Numbered from the stretch's first letter, positions 9,879-19,281 are shown. The stretch: DNA of 64,000 nucleotides from Azomonas tarimensis (GCF_042648805.1 NZ_JBHRXZ010000022.1:868001-932000), one strand, 5' to 3'. The notes: generated from the letters alone by a model not told the origin. Numbers and translations: made by a program.

Positions 9879-11237
9879 CTACTCGAACAATGCATCCAGC
9901 GCCTGCTCCAGCCGGGTCACCGCCACGACTTGCAGTCCGGCCGGATTATCCTTCGGGGCGTTGCCCCTGGGGACGATGGCGCGCTTGAAACCATGTTTGG
10001 CGGCCTCCTTGAGGCGTTCCTGGCCGCTGGGGACCGGCCGGACCTCGCCGGACAGGCCGACTTCACCGAACACCAGAAGGTCATGGGGCAACGGGCGGTC
10101 GCGCAGGCTGGAGATGACCGCGGCCATCAAGGCCAGGTCCGAGGCGGTTTCCAGCACCTTGACTCCACCCACCACGTTGAGAAACACGTCCTGATCGTAG
10201 GTGGGGATGCCGCCGTGACGGTGCAGCACCGCCAGCAGCATGGCCAGGCGATTGGGGTCCAACCCAAGGGTCACGCGCCGCGGGTTGGACAGATGACTGG
10301 TATCCACCAGCGCCTGGACCTCCACCAGCATCGGCCGCGAGCCCTCCCAGGTAGCCATCACCACGCTGCCCGGCACCGACTCCTGAGCCCGGGTAAGAAA
10401 GATGGCGGACGGGTTCGACACCTCTTTCAGCCCCTTGTCGGTCATGCCGAACACGCCCAGCTCGTTGATCGCGCCGAAGCGGTTCTTCACCGCCCGCAGC
10501 ATGCGCAGGCGACCATCGGATTCGCCCTCGAAGTAGAGCACCGTGTCTACCATGTGCTCAAGCACGCGCGGGCCGGCGAGCGCGCCTTCCTTGGTGACGT
10601 GGCCAACCAGAAAGATCGCCGTGCCGCTCTGCTTGGCGAAGCGCACCAGCAGCGCGGCGCTCTCGCGGACCTGGGCCACACCGCCCGGGGCCGATTGCAG
10701 CTGTTCGGTGAAGATGGTCTGGATCGAGTCGATCACCATCACTTTCGGCTGTTCGCGGCGGGCGGTGGCGATGATCGATTCGATGCAAGTCTCGGTCATC
10801 ACCTTGAGTTTGTCCTGCGGCAGATCCAGGCGCCGGGCGCGCATGGCGACCTGCTGCTGGGACTCTTCACCGGTGACGTACAGCGCCGGGTAGTGACTGG
10901 CAAGGTTGCACAGGGTCTGCAGCAGGATGGTGGATTTGCCGATGCCGGGATCGCCGCCGATGAGCACCACCGAGCCGTCCACCAGGCCGCCGCCGAGCAC
11001 CCGGTCGAGCTCGTTGGAGCCGGTGGCGAAACGGGGCACTTCCTCGATGCTGACTTCCGCCAGGGTGCGCAGGTTGGCCTGGTCGCCGGCCCAGCCGGCG
11101 CGCCCGGAAGGCGTGGCGCCTTCCACCAGGGTCTCGACGAGCGTGTTCCAGGCGCCGCAATCCGCGCACTGGCCGGCCCATTTGGGGAAGGTGGCGCCGC
11201 ACTCGGTGCAGCCATACATGCGCTTGGCCTTGGCCAT
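9879..11237 (-). CDS. radA: DNA repair protein RadA
   Basis: RecA-related ATPase that promotes branch migration of recombination intermediates. The 452-residue protein has the N-terminal four-cysteine zinc finger (CTECGATFPKWAGQCADCG), Walker A GGDPGIGKST, the RadA-specific KNRFG motif and a C-terminal Lon-protease-like domain (GGVKVLETASDLAL). The frame is open upstream, but the ATG at 11237 (MAKAKRMYGCTECG) has GGAGCTCC before it and gives the family length (about 453). It converges with mapZ. All expected motifs are intact. Confidence 0.96.
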   Translation of the reverse strand: MAKAKRMYGCTECGATFPKWAGQCADCGAWNTLVETLVEGATPSGRAGWAGDQANLRTLAEVSIEEVPRFATGSNELDRVLGGGLVDGSVVLIGGDPGIGKSTILLQTLCNLASHYPALYVTGEESQQQVAMRARRLDLPQDKLKVMTETCIESIIATARREQPKVMVIDSIQTIFTEQLQSAPGGVAQVRESAALLVRFAKQSGTAIFLVGHVTKEGALAGPRVLEHMVDTVLYFEGESDGRLRMLRAVKNRFGAINELGVFGMTDKGLKEVSNPSAIFLTRAQESVPGSVVMATWEGSRPMLVEVQALVDTSHLSNPRRVTLGLDPNRLAMLLAVLHRHGGIPTYDQDVFLNVVGGVKVLETASDLALMAAVISSLRDRPLPHDLLVFGEVGLSGEVRPVPSGQERLKEAAKHGFKRAIVPRGNAPKDNPAGLQVVAVTRLEQALDALFE

Positions 11238-11397
11238 GGAGGAGCTCCGCTCAGGTTGAGCGACCAGTTTAGCGGCTAGGGTGGCGCGAGACAGCCACCA
11301 CGCAGGTCCAGCGCCGAAGCGGGCGTCAATCGGGTCGGTAGAGGAATGGAACGGGAGGAGGCCCGACTCTGAGCCTATACTGAGTCGGGCTGGGCTG

Positions 11398-11667
11398 TCA
11401 GGGAGTGCACTTGCCGCAGCAGGTGCCCGAGGCGTGGCGCAGTTGTCGGGCGATATTGTCCTTGAGGGCAACGCGCTCGAGCTTGAGTGTGTTGAGCGCT
11501 GCGTCGTCGAGTCGCTCGATCCCGTCCTCTACCCGGCAGATGTGCTTGTCCAGGGTTTCATAGGCTTCTGCCAGCGCGGCGAAGCGGTGGTCGTCCTGCT
11601 TGAGTTGATGCAACTGGTCGCGCCATTCGGCGAAGTCATGGGTCAGTGCGTGATGTTCGACGTGCAT
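11398..11667 (-). CDS. DUF465/YdcH-family small protein
   Basis: An 89-residue, highly charged helical protein. The pattern HDFAEWRDQLHQLKQ then FAALAEAYETLDKHICRVEDG then LKLERVALKDNIARQL is the DUF465 (YdcH) helical hairpin, with a cysteine-rich tail CCGKC. Function of the family is unknown. AAGGAG sits seven bases before the ATG at 11667, which I prefer over an in-frame upstream start at 11724. The P. aeruginosa homologue also neighbours radA. The CxxC-type tail may bind a metal; that part is inference. Confidence 0.8.
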   Translation of the reverse strand: MHVEHHALTHDFAEWRDQLHQLKQDDHRFAALAEAYETLDKHICRVEDGIERLDDAALNTLKLERVALKDNIARQLRHASGTCCGKCTP

Positions 11668-11836
11668 GTACGGGCTCCTTCTGGCGATGGGTACAGAGCT
11701 TACGCCATCGGTTTTTTCCGCCATTGACGGGGATCAAAGCCACGAACTTGAGGTCAGACGTGGAGGTGATGGCTTAATGCCTTTATGTCGGGTTTCCTGA
11801 TCAGGTTTTAATCATGCAGTTATCAGAGGGCGCTTG

Positions 11837-12586
11837 ATGAGCACACAAGCACAGGCGGTATGCCAAGCATGCCGCGACGGTCGTGCACTGGATTTCTCCA
11901 TCAGCATGGCGTTTCAGCCGATCGTCGATCTGGCCAGCGGCGGCGTATTCGCCCATGAGGCGCTGGTGCGTGGGCTGGCGGGCGAGGGTGCCGGCCAAGT
12001 GCTGGCCCGGGTGACCGACGAGAACCTCTACAGCTTCGATCAGGCCTGCCGAACCCGCGCTCTTGAATGGGCCGGCCAGCTGGGAATGCAGAGCCGGTTG
12101 TCGATCAATTTCATGCCCAATGCCGTGTACAAGCCGGAAACCTGCATCCGTGCCACCCTCGCTGCTGCGAAACGGGTCGAGTTTCCCATCGAACAGATCA
12201 TTTTCGAGGTGACCGAGCAGGAGCGGGTACGCGACACCGAGCACCTGCTGCGCATTCTGCATGTCTACCGGCAGATGGGCTTTCGCACCGCGATTGATGA
12301 TTTTGGCGCGGGCTATGCCGGCCTGAACCTGCTGGCCGACTTTCAGCCGGACCTGATCAAGCTGGACATGCACCTGATCCGCCACCTGGACCGCGATCCG
12401 GTCCGTCAGACCCTGGTGGAAGGCATTCTGGAGATGTGTCGGCGGCTGGGTATTCAGGTCATCGCCGAAGGCGTGGAGACGCTGGAAGAGTCCCGCGCGT
12501 TGCGGGAGCGCGGGGTGGACCTGCAGCAAGGGTATCTGTTTGCCCGACCCGCGTTCCAGGCGCTGCCGGAGATCTTCCTGCCTTGA
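11837..12586 (+). CDS. Stand-alone EAL domain c-di-GMP phosphodiesterase
   Basis: A 249-residue protein consisting almost only of an EAL domain, predicted to hydrolyse c-di-GMP to pGpG. The catalytic set looks complete: EALVRG near residue 40, the metal ligand Asn in SINFMP, Glu in FEVTEQ, DDFGAGYAG, Lys in DLIKLD, Glu in AEGVET and Gln in QQGYLF. There is no GGDEF partner domain and no membrane segment. A cysteine pair near the N-terminus (VCQACRDG) could be a small redox or metal site. I use the ATG at 11837, not the TTG three bases earlier. With mapZ 2 kb away, two c-di-GMP proteins share this area, though in separate transcription units. Confidence 0.9.
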   Translation: MSTQAQAVCQACRDGRALDFSISMAFQPIVDLASGGVFAHEALVRGLAGEGAGQVLARVTDENLYSFDQACRTRALEWAGQLGMQSRLSINFMPNAVYKPETCIRATLAAAKRVEFPIEQIIFEVTEQERVRDTEHLLRILHVYRQMGFRTAIDDFGAGYAGLNLLADFQPDLIKLDMHLIRHLDRDPVRQTLVEGILEMCRRLGIQVIAEGVETLEESRALRERGVDLQQGYLFARPAFQALPEIFLP

Positions 12587-12587
12587 A

Positions 12588-13133
12588 TCAGGGACGCGCC
12601 AGGCCGTTGAGCTCGCCACGGGCGAGGCGCTCGACACTGTTGCCGAGGCGGTCGGTCAGGGTCAGGTCGGCGCCCTGTTCACGAAGCGCCTCGAGCAGCT
12701 CCGCCCGCTGGAACAGCGCCGCGTACATCGCCGCCGTCTGGCCGTTGGCGTTGCGCTGGTCGGGGCTGCACGCGGCACTCATCAGGCGCCGGGCAATGCG
12801 GATCTCGCCCTTGAAGATCGCCCCCATCAGGGCCGTGTTGCCCTGAAGGTCCTGGATGCAGGGGTCCGCTCCGGCCTCCAGCAGGCGCTCCACGCTGTCG
12901 CGATGGCCGTGGTAGGCGGCCAGGATCAGCGCCGTGTAGCCCTTGGCGTCGGTGACGTTCAGATCGAACCCGGCACCGATGAATTCCTCCAGCATGGCCT
13001 GGTCGCCGGTGCGGGCAGCGTGCAGCAGATAGCCGCGCAGTTGCTGCTCGACCGAAGGCCCCTCGGTGCCGGCCGCGCCTGCATGGGACAGCCCGGTCAC
13101 CAGCAAGGCGCAGATGAATATCAGGGTTTTCAT
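12588..13133 (-). CDS. ankB: Periplasmic ankyrin repeat protein AnkB
   Basis: A 181-residue exported protein with a signal peptide (MKTLIFICALLVTGLSHAGA, cleavage expected near residue 20) followed by about four ankyrin repeats, seen as recurring LxxAAxxGxxxxVxxLLxxGADxxxxD patterns. In P. aeruginosa ankB lies downstream of the catalase gene katB and is needed for full KatB activity, with the ankyrin protein thought to protect or help assemble the periplasmic catalase. The same order, katB then ankB on one strand with 64 bases between, is seen here, so co-transcription is likely. Confidence 0.9.
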   Translation of the reverse strand: MKTLIFICALLVTGLSHAGAAGTEGPSVEQQLRGYLLHAARTGDQAMLEEFIGAGFDLNVTDAKGYTALILAAYHGHRDSVERLLEAGADPCIQDLQGNTALMGAIFKGEIRIARRLMSAACSPDQRNANGQTAAMYAALFQRAELLEALREQGADLTLTDRLGNSVERLARGELNGLARP

Positions 13134-13197
13134 GTCTGCCTCCCGTGAACAACCCGGCGCGCAGGCGGCCGGGTTGCGGTTGCGGATAACGAAACGA

Positions 13198-14730
13198 TCA
13201 GTCCTGCAGTTCCGCCGCCAGCGTCTTGACCCGGTTCAGGTCGGCCTTGGCCACCCTGGTCAGGCCTTCGCCGTACTCAGTGTCGGCCTTGTAGAAGAAC
13301 GACAGCATGATGTGCTTGGCTTCATCGTCGGTCCGGGCCAGTTCGCCGCCCAGGGTGTTGATCAGGTCTTTCTTCTCCTTGGCGCTGAACGAGCGGTACA
13401 GCTCACCGGCCTGCTTGAAGTTCTGCTCGCGCTGGATCGGCGCCTGCTGGGTGGTGCCGCTCAGCGGAAGCTGGCTGTAGACCGCGCGAGGCGTTTCCTC
13501 GCGGTTCTCGCGCCGGCTCGGCTGGTAGTTGACGCTGGTGGTGGTCTGCCCGAAGTTCATCGCGCCGTCCTGATTGCCGTTGTTGACCTCGACCTGGGGC
13601 CGGTTGATCGGCAGGCTCAGGCCGTTGGTGCCGACCCGGTGCAGCTGGGTGTCGGCGTAGGCGAACAGGCGGCCCTGCAGCAGGCGATCTTCGGAGGGTT
13701 CGATACCCGGGACCAGGTTGGCCGGGGCCATGGCGACCTGCTCGGTTTCCTGGAAGATGTTCTGCGGGTTCCTGTTCAGCACCATCTGGCCGATCTTGCG
13801 CTCGGGTACGTCCGGCCAGATCTTGGTGGCGTCCAGCGGGTCGAACTCGAAGTCTGCCAGTTGCTCGGGCTTGAGTACCTGGACGTACAGGTCCCACTTG
13901 GGATGGTCGCCGCGGTCGATTGCCTCGATCAGGTCACGGCTCAGGTGGCTGTAGTCCTTGCCCTGCATGGCCTCGTTTTCCTTCGGGTCGAAGTTTCTGA
14001 TGCCTTGCAGCGTGGCCCAGCGGAACTTCGCGTAATGCACCTCGCCCTGGTCGTTGACCAGCTTGTAGGCGTGCACGCCGTTGCCGTCCATCTGCCGGTA
14101 GCTGGCCGGGGTGCCCTGGTTGGAGTAGAGCAGGGTCAGGGTGCGGGTGGACTCGGGGTGGAACGACAGGAAGTCGAAGCGGCGGCTGTCGTCGTCGAGG
14201 TTGGTGCGTGGGTCCGGCTTGAACGAGTGCACCATGTCCGGGAACTTGATGGCGTCGCGGATGAAGAAGGTCGGGAAGTTGTTACCGACCAGGTCCCAGT
14301 TGCCGTCGGCGGTGTAGAACTTGGTGGCGAAGCCGCGTGGGTCACGCAGGGTCTCCGGCGAATGCAAGCCGTGGACCACGGTGGAGAAGCGCACGAACAC
14401 GGGCGTGGTGCTGCCCTTTTCGAAGACCTTGGCCAGGGTCAGGTCGGAAATGTCCTCGGTGGCGGTGAACTCGCCGTGGGCGCCGGTACCGCGGGCATGG
14501 ACCACGCGCTCGGGAATGCGCTCGCGGTCGAAGCGCTGCAGCTTCTGCAGCAGTTGCACGTCCTGCAGCAGGGCCGGGCCGTTGGGGCCGGCGGTCTGGG
14601 AGTTCTGGTTGTTGCCGACCGGGGCGCCGTTGTCGCGGGTCAGGGGGGCGGCCTGTGCCGACAGGCAGAGAAGGCTGGCAGCCAGGGCTCCGGCCCAGGC
14701 GCCGGTGGGTTGGGCGAACTTCATTATCAT
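13198..14730 (-). CDS. katB: Periplasmic heme catalase KatB
   Basis: Monofunctional clade-3-like heme catalase that dismutates hydrogen peroxide. Motifs: the distal histidine in VVHARGTGAHGEF, the NADPH/heme-region FATKFYTADGNWDLVGNN, and the proximal heme tyrosine region RLFAYADTQLHR. An N-terminal signal peptide (GALAASLLCLSAQA) targets it to the periplasm. Start is uncertain between the ATG at 14730 (MIMKFAQPTG) and the ATG at 14724 (MKFAQPTG); GAACGAGG lies just upstream of both. KatB is usually peroxide-induced through OxyR. A site such as GATCGATAG and the downstream ATTATCG in the 14.8-kb divergent region is suggestive but not convincing. Confidence 0.95.
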   Translation of the reverse strand: MIMKFAQPTGAWAGALAASLLCLSAQAAPLTRDNGAPVGNNQNSQTAGPNGPALLQDVQLLQKLQRFDRERIPERVVHARGTGAHGEFTATEDISDLTLAKVFEKGSTTPVFVRFSTVVHGLHSPETLRDPRGFATKFYTADGNWDLVGNNFPTFFIRDAIKFPDMVHSFKPDPRTNLDDDSRRFDFLSFHPESTRTLTLLYSNQGTPASYRQMDGNGVHAYKLVNDQGEVHYAKFRWATLQGIRNFDPKENEAMQGKDYSHLSRDLIEAIDRGDHPKWDLYVQVLKPEQLADFEFDPLDATKIWPDVPERKIGQMVLNRNPQNIFQETEQVAMAPANLVPGIEPSEDRLLQGRLFAYADTQLHRVGTNGLSLPINRPQVEVNNGNQDGAMNFGQTTTSVNYQPSRRENREETPRAVYSQLPLSGTTQQAPIQREQNFKQAGELYRSFSAKEKKDLINTLGGELARTDDEAKHIMLSFFYKADTEYGEGLTRVAKADLNRVKTLAAELQD

Positions 14731-14981
14731 CGTCCTCGTTCCAGTTTTGGGGGCATGCTCATGCACAGCCAAACTAGAGCGAGAAAGGCGGCTTCGCTAA
14801 ATTGAAAAGCTTCACCGGATCGATAGAAAAAATTCAATGCAATCAACGGATTGTGATTATCGCCCGAAAGCCTGCAGCTGAGAGCTGCCGAGATCCGGAA
14901 CCCGCGCTTCGCTTGCAGGGTCTCTCGAAGCGGCTCCGGGGCGTATCGGGCGCATCCCGGCCCTGCACAGGAATCCCAGAG

Positions 14982-15395
14982 ATGAGCTTTCTCAGCGAGT
15001 TCAAGGCCTTCGCCGTTCGCGGCAACGTGGTAGACATGGCGGTGGGCATCGTGATCGGCGCCGCCTTCGGCCGTATCGTTTCAACCTTCGTCGATGGCGT
15101 GATCATGCCGCCATTGGGACTGCTCATCGGCGGGGTGGACTTCTCCGACCTTGCGGTGGTGCTGCAGCAGGCTACCGCCGAGGCCCCGGCGGTTCTGCTG
15201 CGCTACGGTGCTTTCATCCAGACGGTGGTGGACTTCACCATCGTGGCGTTCGCGGTGTTCGTCGGGGTCAAGGTCATCAGCAGCCTCAGGCGCAAGGAGG
15301 CGGAGGAACCGAGCAGCCCGCCGGCACCGGGGCCGGAGGAGGTGCTGCTCGGGGAAATTCGCGATCTGCTCAGGGCGCAGCAGCGAAACGGCTGA
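14982..15395 (+). CDS. mscL: Large-conductance mechanosensitive channel MscL
   Basis: Inner-membrane homopentameric channel that opens at high membrane tension and releases solutes on hypo-osmotic shock. The 137-residue protein starts MSFLSEFKAFAVRGNVVDMA, has the pore-lining first helix VGIVIGAAFGRIVS, the periplasmic loop and the second transmembrane helix near residues 75-97, and a charged C-terminal helix (EEVLLGEIRDLLR). An in-frame extension upstream exists; the ATG at 14982 gives the conserved N-terminus. It is divergent from katB across 251 bases and convergent with ccpA. Confidence 0.96.
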   Translation: MSFLSEFKAFAVRGNVVDMAVGIVIGAAFGRIVSTFVDGVIMPPLGLLIGGVDFSDLAVVLQQATAEAPAVLLRYGAFIQTVVDFTIVAFAVFVGVKVISSLRRKEAEEPSSPPAPGPEEVLLGEIRDLLRAQQRNG

Positions 15396-15425
15396 CACCC
15401 CCGGAGGGGCGCCAGCCGCGACGGG

Positions 15426-16457
15426 TCACTCCGGCTTGGGCGTGGTGGCAGTGCTAGGCGGGAGAATCGGGTAGGCCACCTGCGGCTGGTCACCGGTCAG
15501 GCTGTGCAGAAAGGCCGTGATGGAACTGACTTCGGTGGCGTTGAGCTCCCGACCGAGCTGGCTGTCACCCATTATCGCCACCGCCTGCTCCAGCTCCCAG
15601 ACCTCGCCGCTGTGAAAGTACGGTGGGGTGAGAGCGACGTTGCGCAGCGGCGCGGCGCGGAATACGTACTCGTCGCTGGCCGTATTGGTCACGGCGAAGC
15701 GACCCTTGTCGCTTTCCGGCAGGATGTCGGCGCCCGGGCGCTTCACCACCCCGAACGGGAAGTAGTTCTGGCCGCCCAGGTTCACGCCGTTGTGGCAGGC
15801 GGTGCAGCCGGTGTCCATGAACAGCGCCAGACCCTTCTTCTGTTGCTCGTCGAGCGCGGCGTCATCACCAGCCAGGTAGCGGTCGAAGGGAGCGTTGGGA
15901 GTGATCAGGCCGACTTCGAATGCTTCCAGGGCATACGCCATGTTGTCGAAGCTGACCGGGTCCTTGTCGTTGGGGAAGGCCTGGGCAAAGGCCTCGGCAT
16001 ACTGGGGAATGCTCTTCAGCGTCTGAACCACGCGCTCGGGCGAATTGTTCATTTCGACGCTGGCCTGCACCGGGCCTTTGGCCTGCTCCTGAAGATCTTT
16101 GGCGCGACCATCCCAGAACTGGGCGGCGTTGAACACCGCGTTGAGTACTGTCGGCGAGTTGCGCGGGCCTTTCTGCCAGCCGTGGCCAATGGAGGTGGTG
16201 ACATTGTCACTGCCGCCGATGCTCAGGTTGTGGCAGGTATTGCAGCTGATCACATGACTGCGCGAGAGACGAGGGTCGAACCAGAGCTGGTGGCCGAGGC
16301 GGGCCTGGTCTTCGCTCACCTGCTGGCCCCGCACCTCGGTGACCTTTTCCGGAATAGGCTTGAAAATGGCGTTGGCGCGGTCACGCAGTGCATCGGCGTT
16401 GGCGCCCTGGGCGACCAGTAAAGCGCTGCCGAGCAACAGGGGAATGGGTGGGCGCAT
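15426..16457 (-). CDS. ccpA: Di-heme cytochrome c peroxidase
   Basis: Periplasmic enzyme that reduces hydrogen peroxide to water with electrons from cytochrome c or azurin. Two CXXCH heme c sites are present: CNTCH (low-potential peroxidatic heme, near residue 70) and CTACH (high-potential heme, near residue 215). A signal peptide (MRPPIPLLLGSALLVAQGANA) precedes the mature part. The 343-residue length fits the family (346 in P. aeruginosa). I take the ATG at 16457 in preference to an in-frame start at 16535, because the signal peptide begins there. An Anr-type palindrome lies 65 bases upstream, which agrees with known low-oxygen control of this gene in pseudomonads. Confidence 0.95.
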   Translation of the reverse strand: MRPPIPLLLGSALLVAQGANADALRDRANAIFKPIPEKVTEVRGQQVSEDQARLGHQLWFDPRLSRSHVISCNTCHNLSIGGSDNVTTSIGHGWQKGPRNSPTVLNAVFNAAQFWDGRAKDLQEQAKGPVQASVEMNNSPERVVQTLKSIPQYAEAFAQAFPNDKDPVSFDNMAYALEAFEVGLITPNAPFDRYLAGDDAALDEQQKKGLALFMDTGCTACHNGVNLGGQNYFPFGVVKRPGADILPESDKGRFAVTNTASDEYVFRAAPLRNVALTPPYFHSGEVWELEQAVAIMGDSQLGRELNATEVSSITAFLHSLTGDQPQVAYPILPPSTATTPKPE

Positions 16458-16521
16458 GGAGCGACTCCTTGACGACTCGTGGGATACGGCTCTAGGAGGC
16501 CTTTTTCCAGCGGGGAAGGGG

Positions 16522-16535
16522 TTGACGTGGGTCAA
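16522..16535 (-). promoter_or_regulatory. Anr/FNR-type box upstream of ccpA
   Basis: TTGACGTGGGTCAA is a perfect palindrome of the form TTGAC-N4-GTCAA, one base per half away from the FNR/Anr consensus TTGAT-N4-ATCAA. It ends 65 bases before the ccpA start codon, the spacing expected for an activator centred near -41.5 with a short leader. Confidence 0.65.
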
Positions 16536-16671
16536 CCACAGCGGCGATTCCCGGCGGCTGATGTATTAATTCCTGGGCGATGCCCCCGGTCGATCCACCT
16601 TGCGTGGCCCCCCGGCGCGACGCCAGAATGGCGTTGTTCACAGGCCCAAGGCCTCTATCCAAGGATTACCA

Positions 16672-19119
16672 ATGCCCGAGACCTTCGCTGCCAGCCTGCG
16701 CCTGGCACCTGATGCCCTGACCCGCCCGTTCAGCCCCTCGCAATTTCTCTTCGACACCACTGACGATCTCGAGCCCTTCCTTGGCGTGCTGGGACAGGAG
16801 CGTGCCGTGGAAGCCCTGCAGTTCGGCGTCGCCATGCCGCGTCACGGCTATAACGTGTATGTCATGGGCGAGCCAGGCACTGGCCGCTTCTCCTTCGTCA
16901 AGCGTTACCTGCAGGCCGAAGGCAAGCGCATGGACACGCCGGCGGACTGGGTCTACATCAATAATTTCGATGAGTCCCGCGAGCCGCGTGTCCTTCAACT
17001 GCCGTCGGGCACTGCGGGCGACTTCATCGACGACATCGACAAACTGATCGAAAACCTGCTGGCCACCTTTCCGGCCGTGTTCGAGCACCCCAGCTACCAG
17101 CAGAAGAAGAGCGCCATCGACCGCGCCTTCAACCAGCGTTACGACAAGGCCCTCGATGTGATCGAGAAGCTCGCCCTCGAGCACGATATAGCCTTGTACC
17201 GCGACAGCACCAATATCGCCTTCACCCCAATGAAGGACGGCAAGTCCATGGACGAGGCGGAGTTCGGCCAACTGCCCGACGCCGAACGCGAGCGCTACCA
17301 TCAGGACATCACGGCGCTCGAGGAGCGGCTCAACGACGAGCTGTCGAGCCTGCCACAATGGAAGCGCGAGTCCACCAACCAGCTGCGCCAGCTCAACGAG
17401 GAGACCATTCGCCAGGCGTTGCAGCCGCTGCTGGCGCCGCTGTCGGAGAAGTATCAGGCGATCGCCGGGGTGGAAGCCTATCTGCAGGCGATGCAGCTGG
17501 ACCTGCTGCGTACCGTGGTCGAGTACCTTGGCGACGAAGCCCGTAGCGAGCCGCAGGCGCGGACCTTGCTTGAGGAACAGTACGTCCCCAGCCTGGTGGT
17601 CGGTCACCCCTCGCAGGGTGGTGCGCCGATGGTGTTCGAGTCACACCCTACCTTCGACAACCTGTTTGGCCGAATCGAGTACAGCGCTGACCAGGGTGCG
17701 CTCTATACCAGCTATCGCCAGCTTCGCCCCGGTGCCCTGCACCGTGCCAATGGCGGTTTTCTGGTGCTGGAGGCCGAGAAGCTGTTCACCGAGCCCTTTG
17801 TCTGGGAGGCGCTCAAGCGGGCCCTGCAGACCAACCAGCTGAAGATGGAATCGCCTCTGGTGGAGCTGGGTCGGATCGCCACGGTGAGCCTCAACCCGGA
17901 GGTCGTCCCGCTCAAGCTGAAGATCATCATCATCGGCTCGCGGCAGCTGTACTACATGCTTCAGGAGGCCGATCCGGACTTTCAGGAGATGTTCCGGGTG
18001 CTGGTGGATTTCGACGAGGACATCCCCCTGCACGACGACTGCCTGGAGCAGTTCTCCCAGTTGCTCAAGACCCGCACCTCCGAAGAGAAGATGGCGCCGC
18101 TCACCGCCGCGGCGGTGGCGCGTCTGGCCACCTACAGTGCGCGCCTGGCCGAACACCAGGGTCGCCTCTCGGCACGCATCGGTGATCTCTTCCAGTTGCT
18201 CAGCGAGGCAGACTTCATTCGCTCGCTGGCCAAGGATTCGGTCACTGACGCCGGCCACATCGAACGCGCGCTGAAGGCCAAGGAGACTCGCACCGGCCGG
18301 GTGTCGGCGCGCATCCTCGACGACATCCTGGCCGGCATCATCCTCATCGACACCGAGGGCGCCGCCATCGGCCGCTGCAACGGCCTGACGGTGCTGCAGG
18401 TAGGTGATTCCGCGTTCGGCGTGCCGGCGCGCATTTCCGCCACGGTCTACCCGGGCGCATCGGGCATCGTCGACATCGAGCGTGAGGTCAACCTCGGTCA
18501 GCCGATTCACTCCAAGGGTGTGATGATCCTTACCGGTTACCTGGGCAGCCGCTACGCCCAGGAGTTTCCCTTGGCGATTTCGGCCAGCATCGCCCTGGAG
18601 CAGTCCTATGGCTACGTGGACGGCGACAGCGCCTCGCTCGGCGAGGTCTGCACCCTGATCTCGGCGCTTTCGCGTACGCCGCTCAAGCAGTGCTTCGCCA
18701 TTACCGGCTCGATCAACCAGTTCGGCGAGGTGCAGGCGGTCGGCGGCGTCAACGAGAAGATCGAGGGGTTCTTCCGCCTCTGCCAGGCCCGTGGGCTGAA
18801 CGGCGAACAGGGCGTGATCGTGCCTTTTGCCAACGTCACCACGCTGATGCTCGACGAGCAGGTGCTGGCGGCGGTGCGCGAGGAGCGCTTCCATGTCTAC
18901 GCGGTGCGCCACGTCGACGAGGCCATGGCGCTGCTGGTGGGCGAGCCGGTGGGCGAGCTGGATCAGGAAGGCGCTTTCCCAGACGGCAGCATCAACGCGC
19001 GGGTGGTCGAGCGCTTGCGGGACATCGCCGAAATGGACATGCCAGCCGAGGAGCCCGCGGCCTCGACCACCCTCGCCGGCAAGGCGATGGGGTCTTCCCG
19101 GGGGGCAGAACAGGGGTAG
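16672..19119 (+). CDS. Lon-like ATP-dependent protease (LonB/YcbZ family, AAA_32)
   Basis: An 815-residue Lon-family protease lacking the LonA N-domain. The C-terminal proteolytic domain has the Ser-Lys dyad: Ser653 in GDSAS and Lys696 in GGVNEKIEG, 43 residues apart as in E. coli Lon. The N-terminal P-loop region reads GEPGTGRFS (residues 66-74), with Arg72 where a Walker A lysine is expected. That raises doubt about standard ATP hydrolysis, although the variant may be normal for this subfamily. Start ATG at 16672 gives MPETFAASLRLAPDAL; the frame is open further upstream. The position before fklB matches P. aeruginosa PA4576. Substrates are unknown. Confidence 0.88.
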   Translation: MPETFAASLRLAPDALTRPFSPSQFLFDTTDDLEPFLGVLGQERAVEALQFGVAMPRHGYNVYVMGEPGTGRFSFVKRYLQAEGKRMDTPADWVYINNFDESREPRVLQLPSGTAGDFIDDIDKLIENLLATFPAVFEHPSYQQKKSAIDRAFNQRYDKALDVIEKLALEHDIALYRDSTNIAFTPMKDGKSMDEAEFGQLPDAERERYHQDITALEERLNDELSSLPQWKRESTNQLRQLNEETIRQALQPLLAPLSEKYQAIAGVEAYLQAMQLDLLRTVVEYLGDEARSEPQARTLLEEQYVPSLVVGHPSQGGAPMVFESHPTFDNLFGRIEYSADQGALYTSYRQLRPGALHRANGGFLVLEAEKLFTEPFVWEALKRALQTNQLKMESPLVELGRIATVSLNPEVVPLKLKIIIIGSRQLYYMLQEADPDFQEMFRVLVDFDEDIPLHDDCLEQFSQLLKTRTSEEKMAPLTAAAVARLATYSARLAEHQGRLSARIGDLFQLLSEADFIRSLAKDSVTDAGHIERALKAKETRTGRVSARILDDILAGIILIDTEGAAIGRCNGLTVLQVGDSAFGVPARISATVYPGASGIVDIEREVNLGQPIHSKGVMILTGYLGSRYAQEFPLAISASIALEQSYGYVDGDSASLGEVCTLISALSRTPLKQCFAITGSINQFGEVQAVGGVNEKIEGFFRLCQARGLNGEQGVIVPFANVTTLMLDEQVLAAVREERFHVYAVRHVDEAMALLVGEPVGELDQEGAFPDGSINARVVERLRDIAEMDMPAEEPAASTTLAGKAMGSSRGAEQG

Positions 19120-19281
19120 GGCAGCACAGGGCAACGGAACGTTCAGCCACCGGGTGGGTCTGGAAGGTGTGAATTCCATCACTTTCCATTCACAAGGTTA
19201 TCCACAGATTCTGTAGGTAACCGTGCTGCCCTGGACTCGTCGAAAGGACGCGCAGGCCAGCCGACAGCGAGGACCGCCGTC

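Noticed and set aside
14800..14880. OxyR-binding site for katB
   Set aside because: GATAG and ATTATCG elements are present, but the four-part ATAG-N7-CTAT spacing is not met, so no site is claimed.
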